Origin: Prosthecobacter sp. SYSU 5D2
GTDB taxonomy: Bacteria; Verrucomicrobiota; Verrucomicrobiia; Verrucomicrobiales; Verrucomicrobiaceae
Direction of reading: 5' to 3'
Assembly (NCBI RefSeq): GCF_039655865.1
Contig: NZ_JBBYXL010000001.1
Coordinates: 186,001 to 250,000, forward strand
DNA length: 64,000 nt
This document shows positions 42,988 through 51,020 of this stretch, one piece after another. Every line of letters starts with the position of its first letter. Position 1 is the stretch's first letter. The notes below the pieces were generated by a model, which was not told the origin of the DNA, did no database searches, and saw nothing but the letters and a program-made list of their open reading frames with translations. The translations under genes were made by a program, and so were the position numbers.

Positions 42988-45255
42988 TCAACTCATCTTT
43001 TTGGGTTTTTCCTCATCCCAGTTCGAGTCATAATAGCTGGACGAATAATAATAGTAGTAATAATGATTTAAGCGCTTGCTGAAATCCACTCCATTCAACA
43101 CAAAACCATAGAAGTGACCGCCAAGCTTTTGAAGGGTCTGTACTGCATCTACCACATCTTTGCGTTGAGTGATTCCACATCGCACGATTATCACAATGCC
43201 ATCAGCGTGGTTCTGCAAAAATGCAGTCTCACTCAGGCCAAGTACTGGCGGGGTATCCAGGATAATACGGTCATACTGCCCTTTTAACTGATCAAGCACA
43301 GCTGCAAACACGCCAGAGTTCAGCAGCTCAGTGGTGCCTGGAACCACGGGACCCCGGCTAATTGTCCAGAGATTGTCAGTATTGGATTTTTGAACACATT
43401 GATCAAGAGTGGCACGACCGGTAAGCAAATTGGTCAAGCCAAATTCATTTGAAACGCCAACCACATTATGAAGCCGTCCACGGCGAAGGTCACAATCAAT
43501 TATCAATGTACGCTCTCCCAATGAAGAAAAAGCCCAGGCAACATTGGATGAAATGGTGGTCTTCCCCTCACCTGGCCGCGCACTCGTAAACATAATGATG
43601 CGGCCATCACCTTTTGGGCTTTTATTGAGAAGAATACTGCTTCGGACAAGCCGGAAGTTTTCAAGCAGCGCGTTAGGCACCGTCGCACCAATGGCAGGCG
43701 AGCGGTTCAGCTCTTGCAGCACCTTTGGATCGCTCATCGGAATCAAACCGATGCCATTAATGCCTAAGGTCCCCTCAAACTCATTCAAATCCACCACCGA
43801 GCTGTCGAACCGGCGGAGTAAGAATGGCACCCCGCCTGCCATGCCAAAGCCAAGAAGACACCCCATCATCAACAATTTCATTTTATTCGGAGAAGCGGGC
43901 CTGCCATCTCGCAAATTGGTAAAACCACGGAACTCCATATTCATGGACGTTTTGCCATCATCGGAGCCTAGCGTTTCGATTCTCTTGCTCAATGTTTCAT
44001 AGGCTTTATCCCAGGAAAGCTGGCTCTTTTCCAACAGGTCATAATCCTGCCTTTTAACATCAAAGTTTTTCGTTGCTTGATAATATGCAGGAAGCTTGCT
44101 CTCCAGTTCAGAAAGTTTTTCTGTCAAGCGGGCCTTTTGCAGTTCAAAGCCAGAAACAGAGACATTTAATTCGACTTCCAGCGCCGCGTCCACTTGCCGC
44201 AATTCTTCCTTCAGCTTTAGTATCTCCGGATGGTCACCTAGAAATTTAGCACTGGCAAACCGGAGCTGCTCCTCAATGGCTCGCTTCTGTCGTTCCAGCT
44301 CCTGCCAAGGTCTCAACCCTTCAACCATATTCGGTTTGACTACAACTTGGTTGCTCACCGTGTTAGGACTGGTAAACGTAAAAGGAGATGAGCCACCTGC
44401 CCGCCTGACAACCCTCCCGGCTTCTAGCGGATCATTTTCATCTTCATCAAAACTGTTTAACAACGCAAGCTTGGCTATAACATCCAGAGTATTACTCTGG
44501 GCGTCCAAAATCGACTCAATTTCCGCATGCTGGCTGAGCCTGTATTTGGTTCTGACAATATCTACGGGTATGTTACTCAACCGTTCCATCTCAATCTGCG
44601 CACTGGCCAACGCGCTTTGCTCTTCAAATTGAAGCTTTTTTTCCAATTGCTCTGCAACTTTTTTTCGCACTTGATTAATTTCGAGCAGATACCTTTCAAT
44701 CGCCTTTTCGCGATATTCAGCATTCATTTTTAGACGCAACTCCTCGTAAGTATCTACCAACGCCTGTGGCAGCTCCCTCACGACGTGGGGACTGAAAGAA
44801 AGGACCAAAACTTCAAGATGCGACGAGTCCAAGACGGAAACGCGGCATACAGGCAGCAGGGATTCCCTCAAGTTGTCGTATGATGTCTCAGAATCAGCCA
44901 CTCCGATTTTTTTCGCAGCTTCCAAAATATGAATCCCAGTATTGAGCCTGCTAGCCAGGCTTCTAATCTGCAAATACCCAAATTCGTTATTACCTTGGCC
45001 GCTCGCAGTATCTACGCCAACGATGAACGTATTGACCCTGACCAAAGAGCGTGATTCATAAGTCGCTGTGGCGAATACAAAATAGCATACGGCCGCAAGC
45101 AATCCGGCAAGCAGCATTATGATCATCAGACGCCAGTATTCTTCATATCCCAAAACAAAACGAATTATACTTGAAGAGTCGAATTTGGACTCTTTGCCCG
45201 CCTGATTGTTTGCTTGCATGTTCATAAACCTGTCAATTGGATCAGCAGACTCCAC
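42988..45255 (-). CDS. wzc: Wzc/GumC-type bacterial tyrosine autokinase, polysaccharide co-polymerase
   Basis: A 755-residue inner-membrane BY-kinase controlling capsule or EPS chain length. TM1 lies at about 42-62, a Wzz periplasmic domain with coiled coils follows (about 80-440), TM2 lies at about 460-480, and the cytoplasmic kinase has Walker A SARPGEGKTT (Lys565), Walker A' LIIDCDLRRG and Walker B RIILDTPP, all canonical. The C-terminal tail (731-742) holds a cluster of eight Tyr (HYYYYYYSSSYY), the autophosphorylation target. Start ATG 45255 gives a normal length. It follows the Wza-like gene by 48 bases. Its base composition is AT-richer than the rest of the window. Confidence 0.95.
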   Translation of the reverse strand: MESADPIDRFMNMQANNQAGKESKFDSSSIIRFVLGYEEYWRLMIIMLLAGLLAAVCYFVFATATYESRSLVRVNTFIVGVDTASGQGNNEFGYLQIRSLASRLNTGIHILEAAKKIGVADSETSYDNLRESLLPVCRVSVLDSSHLEVLVLSFSPHVVRELPQALVDTYEELRLKMNAEYREKAIERYLLEINQVRKKVAEQLEKKLQFEEQSALASAQIEMERLSNIPVDIVRTKYRLSQHAEIESILDAQSNTLDVIAKLALLNSFDEDENDPLEAGRVVRRAGGSSPFTFTSPNTVSNQVVVKPNMVEGLRPWQELERQKRAIEEQLRFASAKFLGDHPEILKLKEELRQVDAALEVELNVSVSGFELQKARLTEKLSELESKLPAYYQATKNFDVKRQDYDLLEKSQLSWDKAYETLSKRIETLGSDDGKTSMNMEFRGFTNLRDGRPASPNKMKLLMMGCLLGFGMAGGVPFLLRRFDSSVVDLNEFEGTLGINGIGLIPMSDPKVLQELNRSPAIGATVPNALLENFRLVRSSILLNKSPKGDGRIIMFTSARPGEGKTTISSNVAWAFSSLGERTLIIDCDLRRGRLHNVVGVSNEFGLTNLLTGRATLDQCVQKSNTDNLWTISRGPVVPGTTELLNSGVFAAVLDQLKGQYDRIILDTPPVLGLSETAFLQNHADGIVIIVRCGITQRKDVVDAVQTLQKLGGHFYGFVLNGVDFSKRLNHYYYYYYSSSYYDSNWDEEKPKKMS

Positions 45256-45303
45256 CGAAGTAAAACTCAGGTGAACTGCAAATAAATCATCTGGCCCCCC
45301 GGC

Positions 45304-46008
45304 TCAAAAACCAAACACTTTTTCTGGAACATTAATAATGTCACCCTCTGAGATGGGAGGATCATCAGCTTCGCCCTTCATGATAGGACGCAGATCCACA
45401 ATCGCTTTTTTCCTCTTACCTGAACTATCAAAACGAAAAATTTCAACCTTGCCCAGGGTCGCGAACTTGCCAAGGCCACCGCTAATCAAAAGAGCCTCAT
45501 AAACACCGACTATCTTGCCAGGTGGAACTGGAATCGCGTGCAGACCTGAACGCGGAACGCTTCCTGTAATATAAACAGGCACCCGGACAATGCTTTCTCC
45601 TGAGACGGAACCCGGACCGGAAGAACTGGAAGCCCCAGGAAGCCGCTCCACTATTACACTTGCCTGCGTTAGCTGGGATTTTTGAAGAAACTCTTTCAGT
45701 TTAGGTTCGATCTCTTCACGGGTGAATCCGGACACGGTGATCCGTCCAGCCCTCGGAATGACGATATAACCGCCTTCACGTACTGCATAGCTACCATTTA
45801 AAGTAGAATCTTCTTTAACGAAGAGTTCCAGCGTATCTCCAGCTCGAAAAGCATTTGGTTTAACGGGTTGACCAATCGTTGGAGGTACAACAGCAACTGG
45901 CCCAGGAAATGCCTCATCAGATTGGGTTTTCGCGCAGCTCGCAAGCAGTAACAGCAAGGCACAAGTAGAAAAATATTTCCAGACGATGGGAAAATGCACA
46001 GGCATCAT
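45304..46008 (-). CDS. wza: Wza-like polysaccharide export lipoprotein
   Basis: A 234-residue outer-membrane export protein with lipobox LLLLLASC (Cys25), a PES (Poly_export) domain starting about residue 48 (KPNAFRAGDTLELFVKED) and an SLBB-type domain (about 145-215, VYITGSVPRSGLHAIPVP). It is shorter than E. coli Wza (379 residues), a common size for non-enterobacterial homologues, so the OM pore helix may be absent. It is paired with the Wzc kinase downstream, forming the core export machine. It lies downstream of a terminator and is therefore probably a separate transcript from the genes upstream. Confidence 0.9.
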   Translation of the reverse strand: MMPVHFPIVWKYFSTCALLLLLASCAKTQSDEAFPGPVAVVPPTIGQPVKPNAFRAGDTLELFVKEDSTLNGSYAVREGGYIVIPRAGRITVSGFTREEIEPKLKEFLQKSQLTQASVIVERLPGASSSSGPGSVSGESIVRVPVYITGSVPRSGLHAIPVPPGKIVGVYEALLISGGLGKFATLGKVEIFRFDSSGKRKKAIVDLRPIMKGEADDPPISEGDIINVPEKVFGF

Positions 46009-46050
46009 GAAAAGGTGTTCAGTATCTATGTCAGCAGAGAGAAGGATTGC

Positions 46051-46095
46051 AAAAAGGAACGAGGAGGCCCGATATTATCAGACCTCCTCTATTCC
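46051..46095 (-). terminator. Intrinsic terminator after 46114 gene
   Basis: On the minus strand GAGGAGG and CCTCCTC pair, extended by AGGAA/TTCCT, around a 15-base loop, followed by TTTTT (46051-46055 reversed). It separates the outer-membrane pair from the Wza-Wzc pair. Confidence 0.75.
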
Positions 46096-46113
46096 TGGCT
46101 TTGATGAGCAATT

Positions 46114-47034
46114 TCAATAGGAGCCTGTGGGGCTGACCCACACACCTTCGTTATTGCCATTGATAAACTCTTTTGGCACCGGCGTTGGTTGCACGGTGAA
46201 CAATATATGGTCAAAACTAGTTCGGAAGCTCTTAATCGGACTTGATTTTTGCTCAGGCAGTGGATCGCCCTGTTTTCCAGATGTTTTGCCAGAAGTCAGA
46301 TCGCTGTATGCAGGTTGTCCAATAGCACGGTGTGAACATGTGACGAGAAGCCGGATGTCACCAATATGAATTGGGGATGAAGAAACGCCTTCAACAAAGA
46401 CAAAGCGAGGCACTTCCAATGGCAGGTTGTAAGGGTAGGTTTTATACTGAGTAGTGAACTCAACAACACGCTTTGCCGGATCCCGCGTGTCCAGCAACAA
46501 GGTCTTCTTGGTTGAATCCCTCCAGACACGAATGTGCCCCATTGAAGCAAGTTCCTCGTCAAGAGAAGCAAACTCACCTGTCTTGTCAGAGCGGTTGATT
46601 CCCTCGGCTTCCAAAGTGATCACAACCTCACCATCAAAGTCAATGCGATAAGGTAACAAACGGATGACCACACGTGTCAATTCACCAGCACCCAAAATCA
46701 CTCCCGGTGGCGTAGCTTCAAATGCGCCGTTGTCAGCAGGGTCCGTATTGCTAATGGTACCATCCTGATTCATGTCAGCATCCATGTCCAGTTTGGCGAT
46801 CTGGCGCTCCCGATCGCGCCAGCTATTGACCCGCTGGCCAAAGTATTTATGAAAATCCGCAGGCACATCCCGGTTTGTTTGAAGTGCGGGAGGAGCGGGT
46901 TCGATAACACCTTTAGGATCCCCTGCATTTAAAGCACTTGCTGAGACAAATGCTAACGCGGCACATAAAAAAGAGCTAAGCTCTAATGATGCTTTTTGAT
47001 GATTTGCTTTCACGATGTTCATTTTATTAGTCAT
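46114..47034 (-). CDS. Secreted protein of unknown function with an EF-hand-like calcium loop
   Basis: A 306-residue protein with a long signal-peptide-like N-terminus (LSSFLCAALAFVSASALNAG). The loop DMNQDGTISNTD (residues 87-98) matches a canonical 12-residue EF-hand/dockerin calcium loop. The rest is beta-rich (RVVIRLLPYRIDFDGEVVITLE, IRVWRDSTKKTLLLDTRDPA) with no recognised domain. Its start is ATG 47034 or 47022; a longer reading to 47148 overlaps the preceding gene. It follows the outer-membrane gene 47060 closely and may be a partner in polymer export or a matrix protein; function is not known. Confidence 0.8.
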   Translation of the reverse strand: MTNKMNIVKANHQKASLELSSFLCAALAFVSASALNAGDPKGVIEPAPPALQTNRDVPADFHKYFGQRVNSWRDRERQIAKLDMDADMNQDGTISNTDPADNGAFEATPPGVILGAGELTRVVIRLLPYRIDFDGEVVITLEAEGINRSDKTGEFASLDEELASMGHIRVWRDSTKKTLLLDTRDPAKRVVEFTTQYKTYPYNLPLEVPRFVFVEGVSSSPIHIGDIRLLVTCSHRAIGQPAYSDLTSGKTSGKQGDPLPEQKSSPIKSFRTSFDHILFTVQPTPVPKEFINGNNEGVWVSPTGSY

Positions 47035-47059
47035 TGAATGGTAAGACAAGTGCGAGTGC

Positions 47060-48790
47060 TTAAAAATATCGGCGCAAAGAGAGACCACATACATGTTCCG
47101 AAAATTGTGTGAGGTCACTCCGGAATTCTTCATATTGATAAAATACATTGCCCGTCAACCGATGTCCTAGCTGCTGGTTCAACTGGATCCGATACAACCA
47201 CCGGGCACTGTCATCAAATACTTCTCTATCAGAATCACTTTGCTCATAAAGAGCAAATGCATTTATCGAAGTGAAATCGAGCGGTCGGTAAGTTAAAGAA
47301 AGTCCCATTCCCATTCGATCACGGGTGGGGAAAAGATCAGTTGTTGATGTCTCATTTTCAGAAAATTGAGCAAAGAAACCCGCATTGAATCTGGATGTAA
47401 TCCGTTGATCCAATGAGTATCTAAGATACCTAGCAAAACGAGTATCCGAGATAAATTCATTTTGGAAATAATTTTCCCCCATAGAGACACCATGCCTTGT
47501 AGAACGGGATAAATCGTGATTTAGAGATAACGACCAAATAAAATTATCATTTTCTGAAGTATCCCCAGTGGAGGTGGCATAACCCACACTTCCAGCCCAA
47601 TCAATATTTTCTGTGATTCTGCCCGTAAGCTGGAGTTCAAATATGTGCAAGAGACTCCGATAACCATCATTGGATACATATCCATAACTAAACCTGGGTG
47701 CAAAGGGTATGGATGACCCCTCATATTGCATAGCCAAATTCAAAAAGTCACGAGTTCCATGATTATCGAAGTCAAATGTTTGCCAAAAATCTCCATGACC
47801 AATGTCGAAAAACAATCTCCATTGGTTCCCAAAAAGTGCCCGAGATGCAGCAAATCCAACAGTGTTTCCAAACAATGCTGTGTTTTCATTAAAGAAATCA
47901 TTGCTTCGATCCGTCAAGAATCCAAATGAATAGCGCCCAGCTCTATCAAATGCCGTGGAGCTAGAATCTACAAATATTTCAAGCCCAGGCCTGCCCGTAA
48001 ATCTATTGTAGAGCAAAATTTCCCATTCGCCAATTGTATCGTTATAAGCAAAATTAAAGTCAATACCTGAATTACCGCTATTTCCTAATGCAAATCCGAG
48101 TTTGTTTTCGAATGGAAGATAAATAACGTTAGCAACAACTGAAAAGTAAATTGAATCTGTTATTCTAACTAACCCTCTTACACCCAATTCTACATACGCA
48201 ATCCAACCATCCTCATCATCATCGCCATTTACAGTAACAGGCATATCGCCTTTGAAATCTGAGTAAACAACACCACTGCCCACCCACAAAACATCAAAGT
48301 ACAGCATACCCAATTTAACGTGGGCCAGCTCTGGATTAAAAGTTCGAGTAAAAAGGTTCAAGCTGGCATCAGCGGAAAACGAAACGTGTTGCAGCCTTTG
48401 TGATTCCAGCACGAAACTGTCGTGGGGAGTGAAGTGACCCAAAACATTGTTTACTGGCCTAAAAAAGTCTATATTCCTTTGATAAAAATCCGGGTTATTG
48501 TCGTAATACCTGAATAAACCTGAGGCTACTTGCCCCCTACCATCAGGCCCTCCCGCAGCATCCGGCCCAAGGCCTATCCCAAGACTGCGCGAATCACTGG
48601 GTCCACGGAGTAAGATATCTTCGGTGATCGTTGGGAAGTAGCCAGCACTCTGGACTTCAGTCGAAGCAGGCAAAGTGGGTTCATAAGCTGTCTGCGCCGT
48701 CACATGCCCAATCGGCAGGAGCGTGAGCAAGCAGGCAAATTTCACCACGCTGAGGGCATAGTATCTGTTACAGGCATGGGAGTGGGCCAT
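47060..48790 (-). CDS. Outer-membrane beta-barrel protein of unknown function in polysaccharide island
   Basis: A 576-residue protein with a signal peptide (about 14-33) and a run of amphipathic strands full of aromatic residues (e.g. SIYFSVVANVIYLPFEN, NFIWSLSLNHDLSRSTRH), closing with SLRRYF, a C-terminal Phe typical of OMPs. No family is recognised by eye. One 60-base line (47461-47520) counts only 24 G/C, low for this window. Its place beside Wza/Wzc suggests an export or anchoring role. Confidence 0.8.
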   Translation of the reverse strand: MAHSHACNRYYALSVVKFACLLTLLPIGHVTAQTAYEPTLPASTEVQSAGYFPTITEDILLRGPSDSRSLGIGLGPDAAGGPDGRGQVASGLFRYYDNNPDFYQRNIDFFRPVNNVLGHFTPHDSFVLESQRLQHVSFSADASLNLFTRTFNPELAHVKLGMLYFDVLWVGSGVVYSDFKGDMPVTVNGDDDEDGWIAYVELGVRGLVRITDSIYFSVVANVIYLPFENKLGFALGNSGNSGIDFNFAYNDTIGEWEILLYNRFTGRPGLEIFVDSSSTAFDRAGRYSFGFLTDRSNDFFNENTALFGNTVGFAASRALFGNQWRLFFDIGHGDFWQTFDFDNHGTRDFLNLAMQYEGSSIPFAPRFSYGYVSNDGYRSLLHIFELQLTGRITENIDWAGSVGYATSTGDTSENDNFIWSLSLNHDLSRSTRHGVSMGENYFQNEFISDTRFARYLRYSLDQRITSRFNAGFFAQFSENETSTTDLFPTRDRMGMGLSLTYRPLDFTSINAFALYEQSDSDREVFDDSARWLYRIQLNQQLGHRLTGNVFYQYEEFRSDLTQFSEHVCGLSLRRYF

Positions 48791-48826
48791 AAAGTCGGGA
48801 GCAGGAGTGAAGGAAACGAAAAAGTC

Positions 48827-49102
48827 TCAAGCGGCCTTTCGGGAAAAAAAGCCAAATTGTTTCAACGAACTGATATCAGCAAGAGTCACACAGTGGAGGC
48901 AGTGCGCCAGTATTCCCAGAAAAGGCATCCCGACAACGACGAAAATCCAAAAAAAACGTGACACCACACTTTTGTTCGTCACCCAAACACTGGCGAGGGT
49001 GACCAGCACTGCACAAACGTAAATTCCCAGTATCGCCCAGAGGATCTCAGGAATGACATTTTTTGCCTCAAGCGTCAAGAGACGAATTAAAACGGTGCTC
49101 AT
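48827..49102 (-). CDS. Small two-helix membrane protein, PLDc_N-like
   Basis: A 91-residue protein with two transmembrane segments (about 14-40 and 50-71). The second segment FFWIFVVVGMPFLGILAHCL vaguely resembles the PLDc_N motif (W-x-hydrophobic-P-h-x-G). The gene lies 36 bases upstream of the barrel gene on the same strand, so they could share a transcript. Function unknown. Confidence 0.6.
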   Translation of the reverse strand: MSTVLIRLLTLEAKNVIPEILWAILGIYVCAVLVTLASVWVTNKSVVSRFFWIFVVVGMPFLGILAHCLHCVTLADISSLKQFGFFSRKAA

Positions 49103-49345
49103 GCAAAGTGATACGCAATATTTTGTCGAAGGTTACTAATGCCAAATTTAAAAAAACGGGGTGGATGCTGAAAAAATAAAACTGATTTTAAATTCTTAGG
49201 TCTTTTGGCTTATTTCTCACAAATGATAAGGGTTTATTTACGGAAGTCAATTTTACAAATTGAAAATCATTTTTCAGCATTTTGCACGCCAAGCCATCGA
49301 GCATTTCATTCAGGTTACAGATAATACTGAGATGCCACGGATCAT
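49103..49345. other. AT-rich intergenic stretch without a gene
   Basis: A 243-base AT-rich region between the small membrane protein and the IS remnant. No tRNA or plausible ORF longer than 30 codons with a coding-like pattern was seen. It probably holds the promoter of the minus-strand outer-membrane operon. Confidence 0.6.
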
Positions 49346-49387
49346 TGGACCAAAAGTGATTTAGTTTGAGAGAGCGATTTCGCTCTC

Positions 49388-50076
49388 GAAGTGGTGGGGG
49401 TGTTCGGTAGCTGAGGAAGTAGGCGGGTTGGCCCGTGCTGACATGCTCTGCCTCATCTGGGCCTGCTGGAGCACCTGGCGGAAGGCGCGGCTGCCAATTG
49501 GCTGCTGCGGTCACTATAGAAGATGAGGCCGCCGGTGTGACGGCGCGAGGTGAGGGCCTGCTGCATGGCCTCAACGACCAGCTCGCTGCGCATGTGATCG
49601 GCCAGCGACCAGCCCATGATGCGCCGTGAGCACAGGTCGATGACGACGGCCAGGTAAAGCCATTTTTCGCCACAGGGGATGAAGGTGATGTCGCCTGCCC
49701 AGCCCTCGTTGGGGCGCTCTGGCATGGGTTTGTCCAGTAGCAGGTTGGGTGAAGGGAGGTCGGCACACCCGTCGCTGGTCTGGGGTGTGTAGGTCCGTGG
49801 CTGGAGGGCGATGAGGCCTTGCTCCTGCATGAGGCGGCGCATACGGTCTGGAGCGCATACGATACCGTCAGCGGCGAGCTGCTTCCAGATGCGCCGGTAG
49901 CCGTAACGGCGGCGATGGTGGTGGAAGATGATGCCGATGGCCTGGCTGAGTTGCGCGTCGCTGCGCTGGCTCGCGGTGGGCGTGGCGGCATGGTAGTAGC
50001 TGTTGCGGGGCACTTGGAGGCACTGGCAGATGAGGCGCACGCTGTGACCTGTGTCCTGGAAGATGAGGTGGATCAT
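49388..50076 (-). pseudogene. IS3-family transposase orfB, C-terminally truncated and frameshifted
   Basis: The reading starts as an orfB: SVRLICQCLQVPRNSYYH, HHHRRRYGYRRIWKQL, then the integrase core WAGDITFIPCGEKWLYLAVV with the first Asp and the second Asp in IFYSDRSSQ. The canonical SDRGSQY has become SDRSSQL. A frame change then occurs: the expected AFRQVLQQAQMRQSMS continuation is readable in another frame. The C-terminal part, with the ESFFxxLK segment that holds the catalytic Glu, is absent. It cannot make an active transposase. Confidence 0.85.
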
Positions 50077-50090
50077 TTCGCGCAGCTGGG

Positions 50091-50290
50091 CTAGGGTCTG
50101 GAGCCGAGGATAATGGCGGCCTTTTTTAAAATGTCATTTTCAGCCTGCAGACGGGCGTTCTCGCGGCCAAGCGCCAGTTGTAGAGGAGGTTTTCGCTGAT
50201 CTGGAGTTCCCTGGCCACTTCGGAGAATGGCTTGCCGAGGGCCTGCTACTTGAACTCGGGGGTGTCTCGTTGATAGGTTTTCTGGCTCAT
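50091..50290 (-). pseudogene. IS3-family orfA (helix-turn-helix), disrupted by stop and frameshift
   Basis: From ATG 50290 the frame reads MSQKTYQRDTPEFK then an in-frame TAG, then QALGKPFSEVARELQISEN, a typical HTH of IS3 orfA, followed by a shift into the frame GRENARLQAENDILKKAAII, the leucine-zipper end. So the gene carries both a nonsense mutation and at least one indel, in agreement with the damaged orfB. Confidence 0.8.
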
Positions 50291-50429
50291 GATCGGACTG
50301 TGCTTTTGGTTTTGACACTGGTCCAGAAATCTAGAGCACCTCAGATGACATTGCGCACGAAAGCATTTTGGCTTTGCCTTCTCTCGTGGCATAATCGGGC
50401 GTCAGGCAAGCCCACTCCCATCATTGATT

Positions 50430-50954
50430 ATGACCACCTCACCTGCCTCCGCAAACTTGGCCACGGAATCCCCGCTTTGGTCGGGTCATACCTCCCAATG
50501 GGTGCACTTTTGGTATTATTTTTTCTGCGTGCTGCTTGCCATTGGAGCAGTGGTTGGAGCCACCGTCACGGGCGGACTCGCTGCTGTGGGCTTGGTCGTG
50601 CCGTTGTTGATGTGGATCATCCGCTGGTGGCTTACCAAATGCACCTTGTATGAACTGACCAGCCAGCGGCTTAAAATTTCCACCGGCATTTTTAACAAGC
50701 ATCTGGACGAAATGGAGCTTTTCCGGGTGAAGGATTACTCGATGGTCCGGCCATTTTTTCTCCGGATGCTTGGCCTGGGGCACCTGACTTTAATAACATC
50801 GGATCTAAGCACGCCCACCGTTACGATCAAAGCCATCCCCAATGTGGAAGCTGTCAGGGAAATGCTGCGCACCGCAGTTCAGGCCGAACGGGATCGCAAA
50901 CGGGTGAGGGAGCTGGACATGGGCGGTGATGGAGGCGAAGCCCTTCTGGAATAG
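50430..50954 (+). CDS. Membrane protein with bacterial PH domain (bPH2/YdbS-like)
   Basis: A 174-residue protein with two transmembrane helices (about 26-45 and 47-66) followed by a bPH2 domain: TLYELTSQRLKISTGIFNKHLDEMELFRVKDY and LGLGHLTLITSDLSTPTVTI. The usual pattern of an inner-membrane protein whose PH domain faces the cytoplasm. I use ATG 50430; a TTG two codons upstream would also be possible. No Shine-Dalgarno. Function of the family is not established. It is the first intact gene after the IS remnant. Confidence 0.88.
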   Translation: MTTSPASANLATESPLWSGHTSQWVHFWYYFFCVLLAIGAVVGATVTGGLAAVGLVVPLLMWIIRWWLTKCTLYELTSQRLKISTGIFNKHLDEMELFRVKDYSMVRPFFLRMLGLGHLTLITSDLSTPTVTIKAIPNVEAVREMLRTAVQAERDRKRVRELDMGGDGGEALLE

Positions 50955-51020
50955 AAGCTCCGCTTCCTTCTGAGGCTCTGATAACCTGGGAAGGACGCGG
51001 AGCGGGTAACCGGGCGAAAA

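Larger units (their letters stand above)
49346..50325 (-). mobile_element. Decayed IS3-family insertion sequence
   Basis: A remnant of about 980 bases. Both ends start with TGGACCA facing inward (49346-49352 on the plus strand, 50319-50325 on the minus strand) followed by a shared GTG, the likely terminal inverted repeats. Inside are a broken orfA and a broken orfB (separate entries). A full IS3 element is usually 1.2-1.5 kb, so several hundred bases are probably missing. An 8-base-pair GAGAGCGA/TCGCTCTC hairpin lies near 49370-49387. No target duplication was confirmed. Confidence 0.75.

Noticed and set aside
49188-49991. 267-codon frame over the IS remnant
   Set aside because: It is an alternative frame of the broken transposase with low-complexity composition (runs of Pro and Ser), not a gene.
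50955-51020. Strong bidirectional terminator between PH-domain and oxidoreductase genes
   Set aside because: A GCTCCGC/GCGGAGC dyad exists but with a long loop and no T tract; too weak to list.
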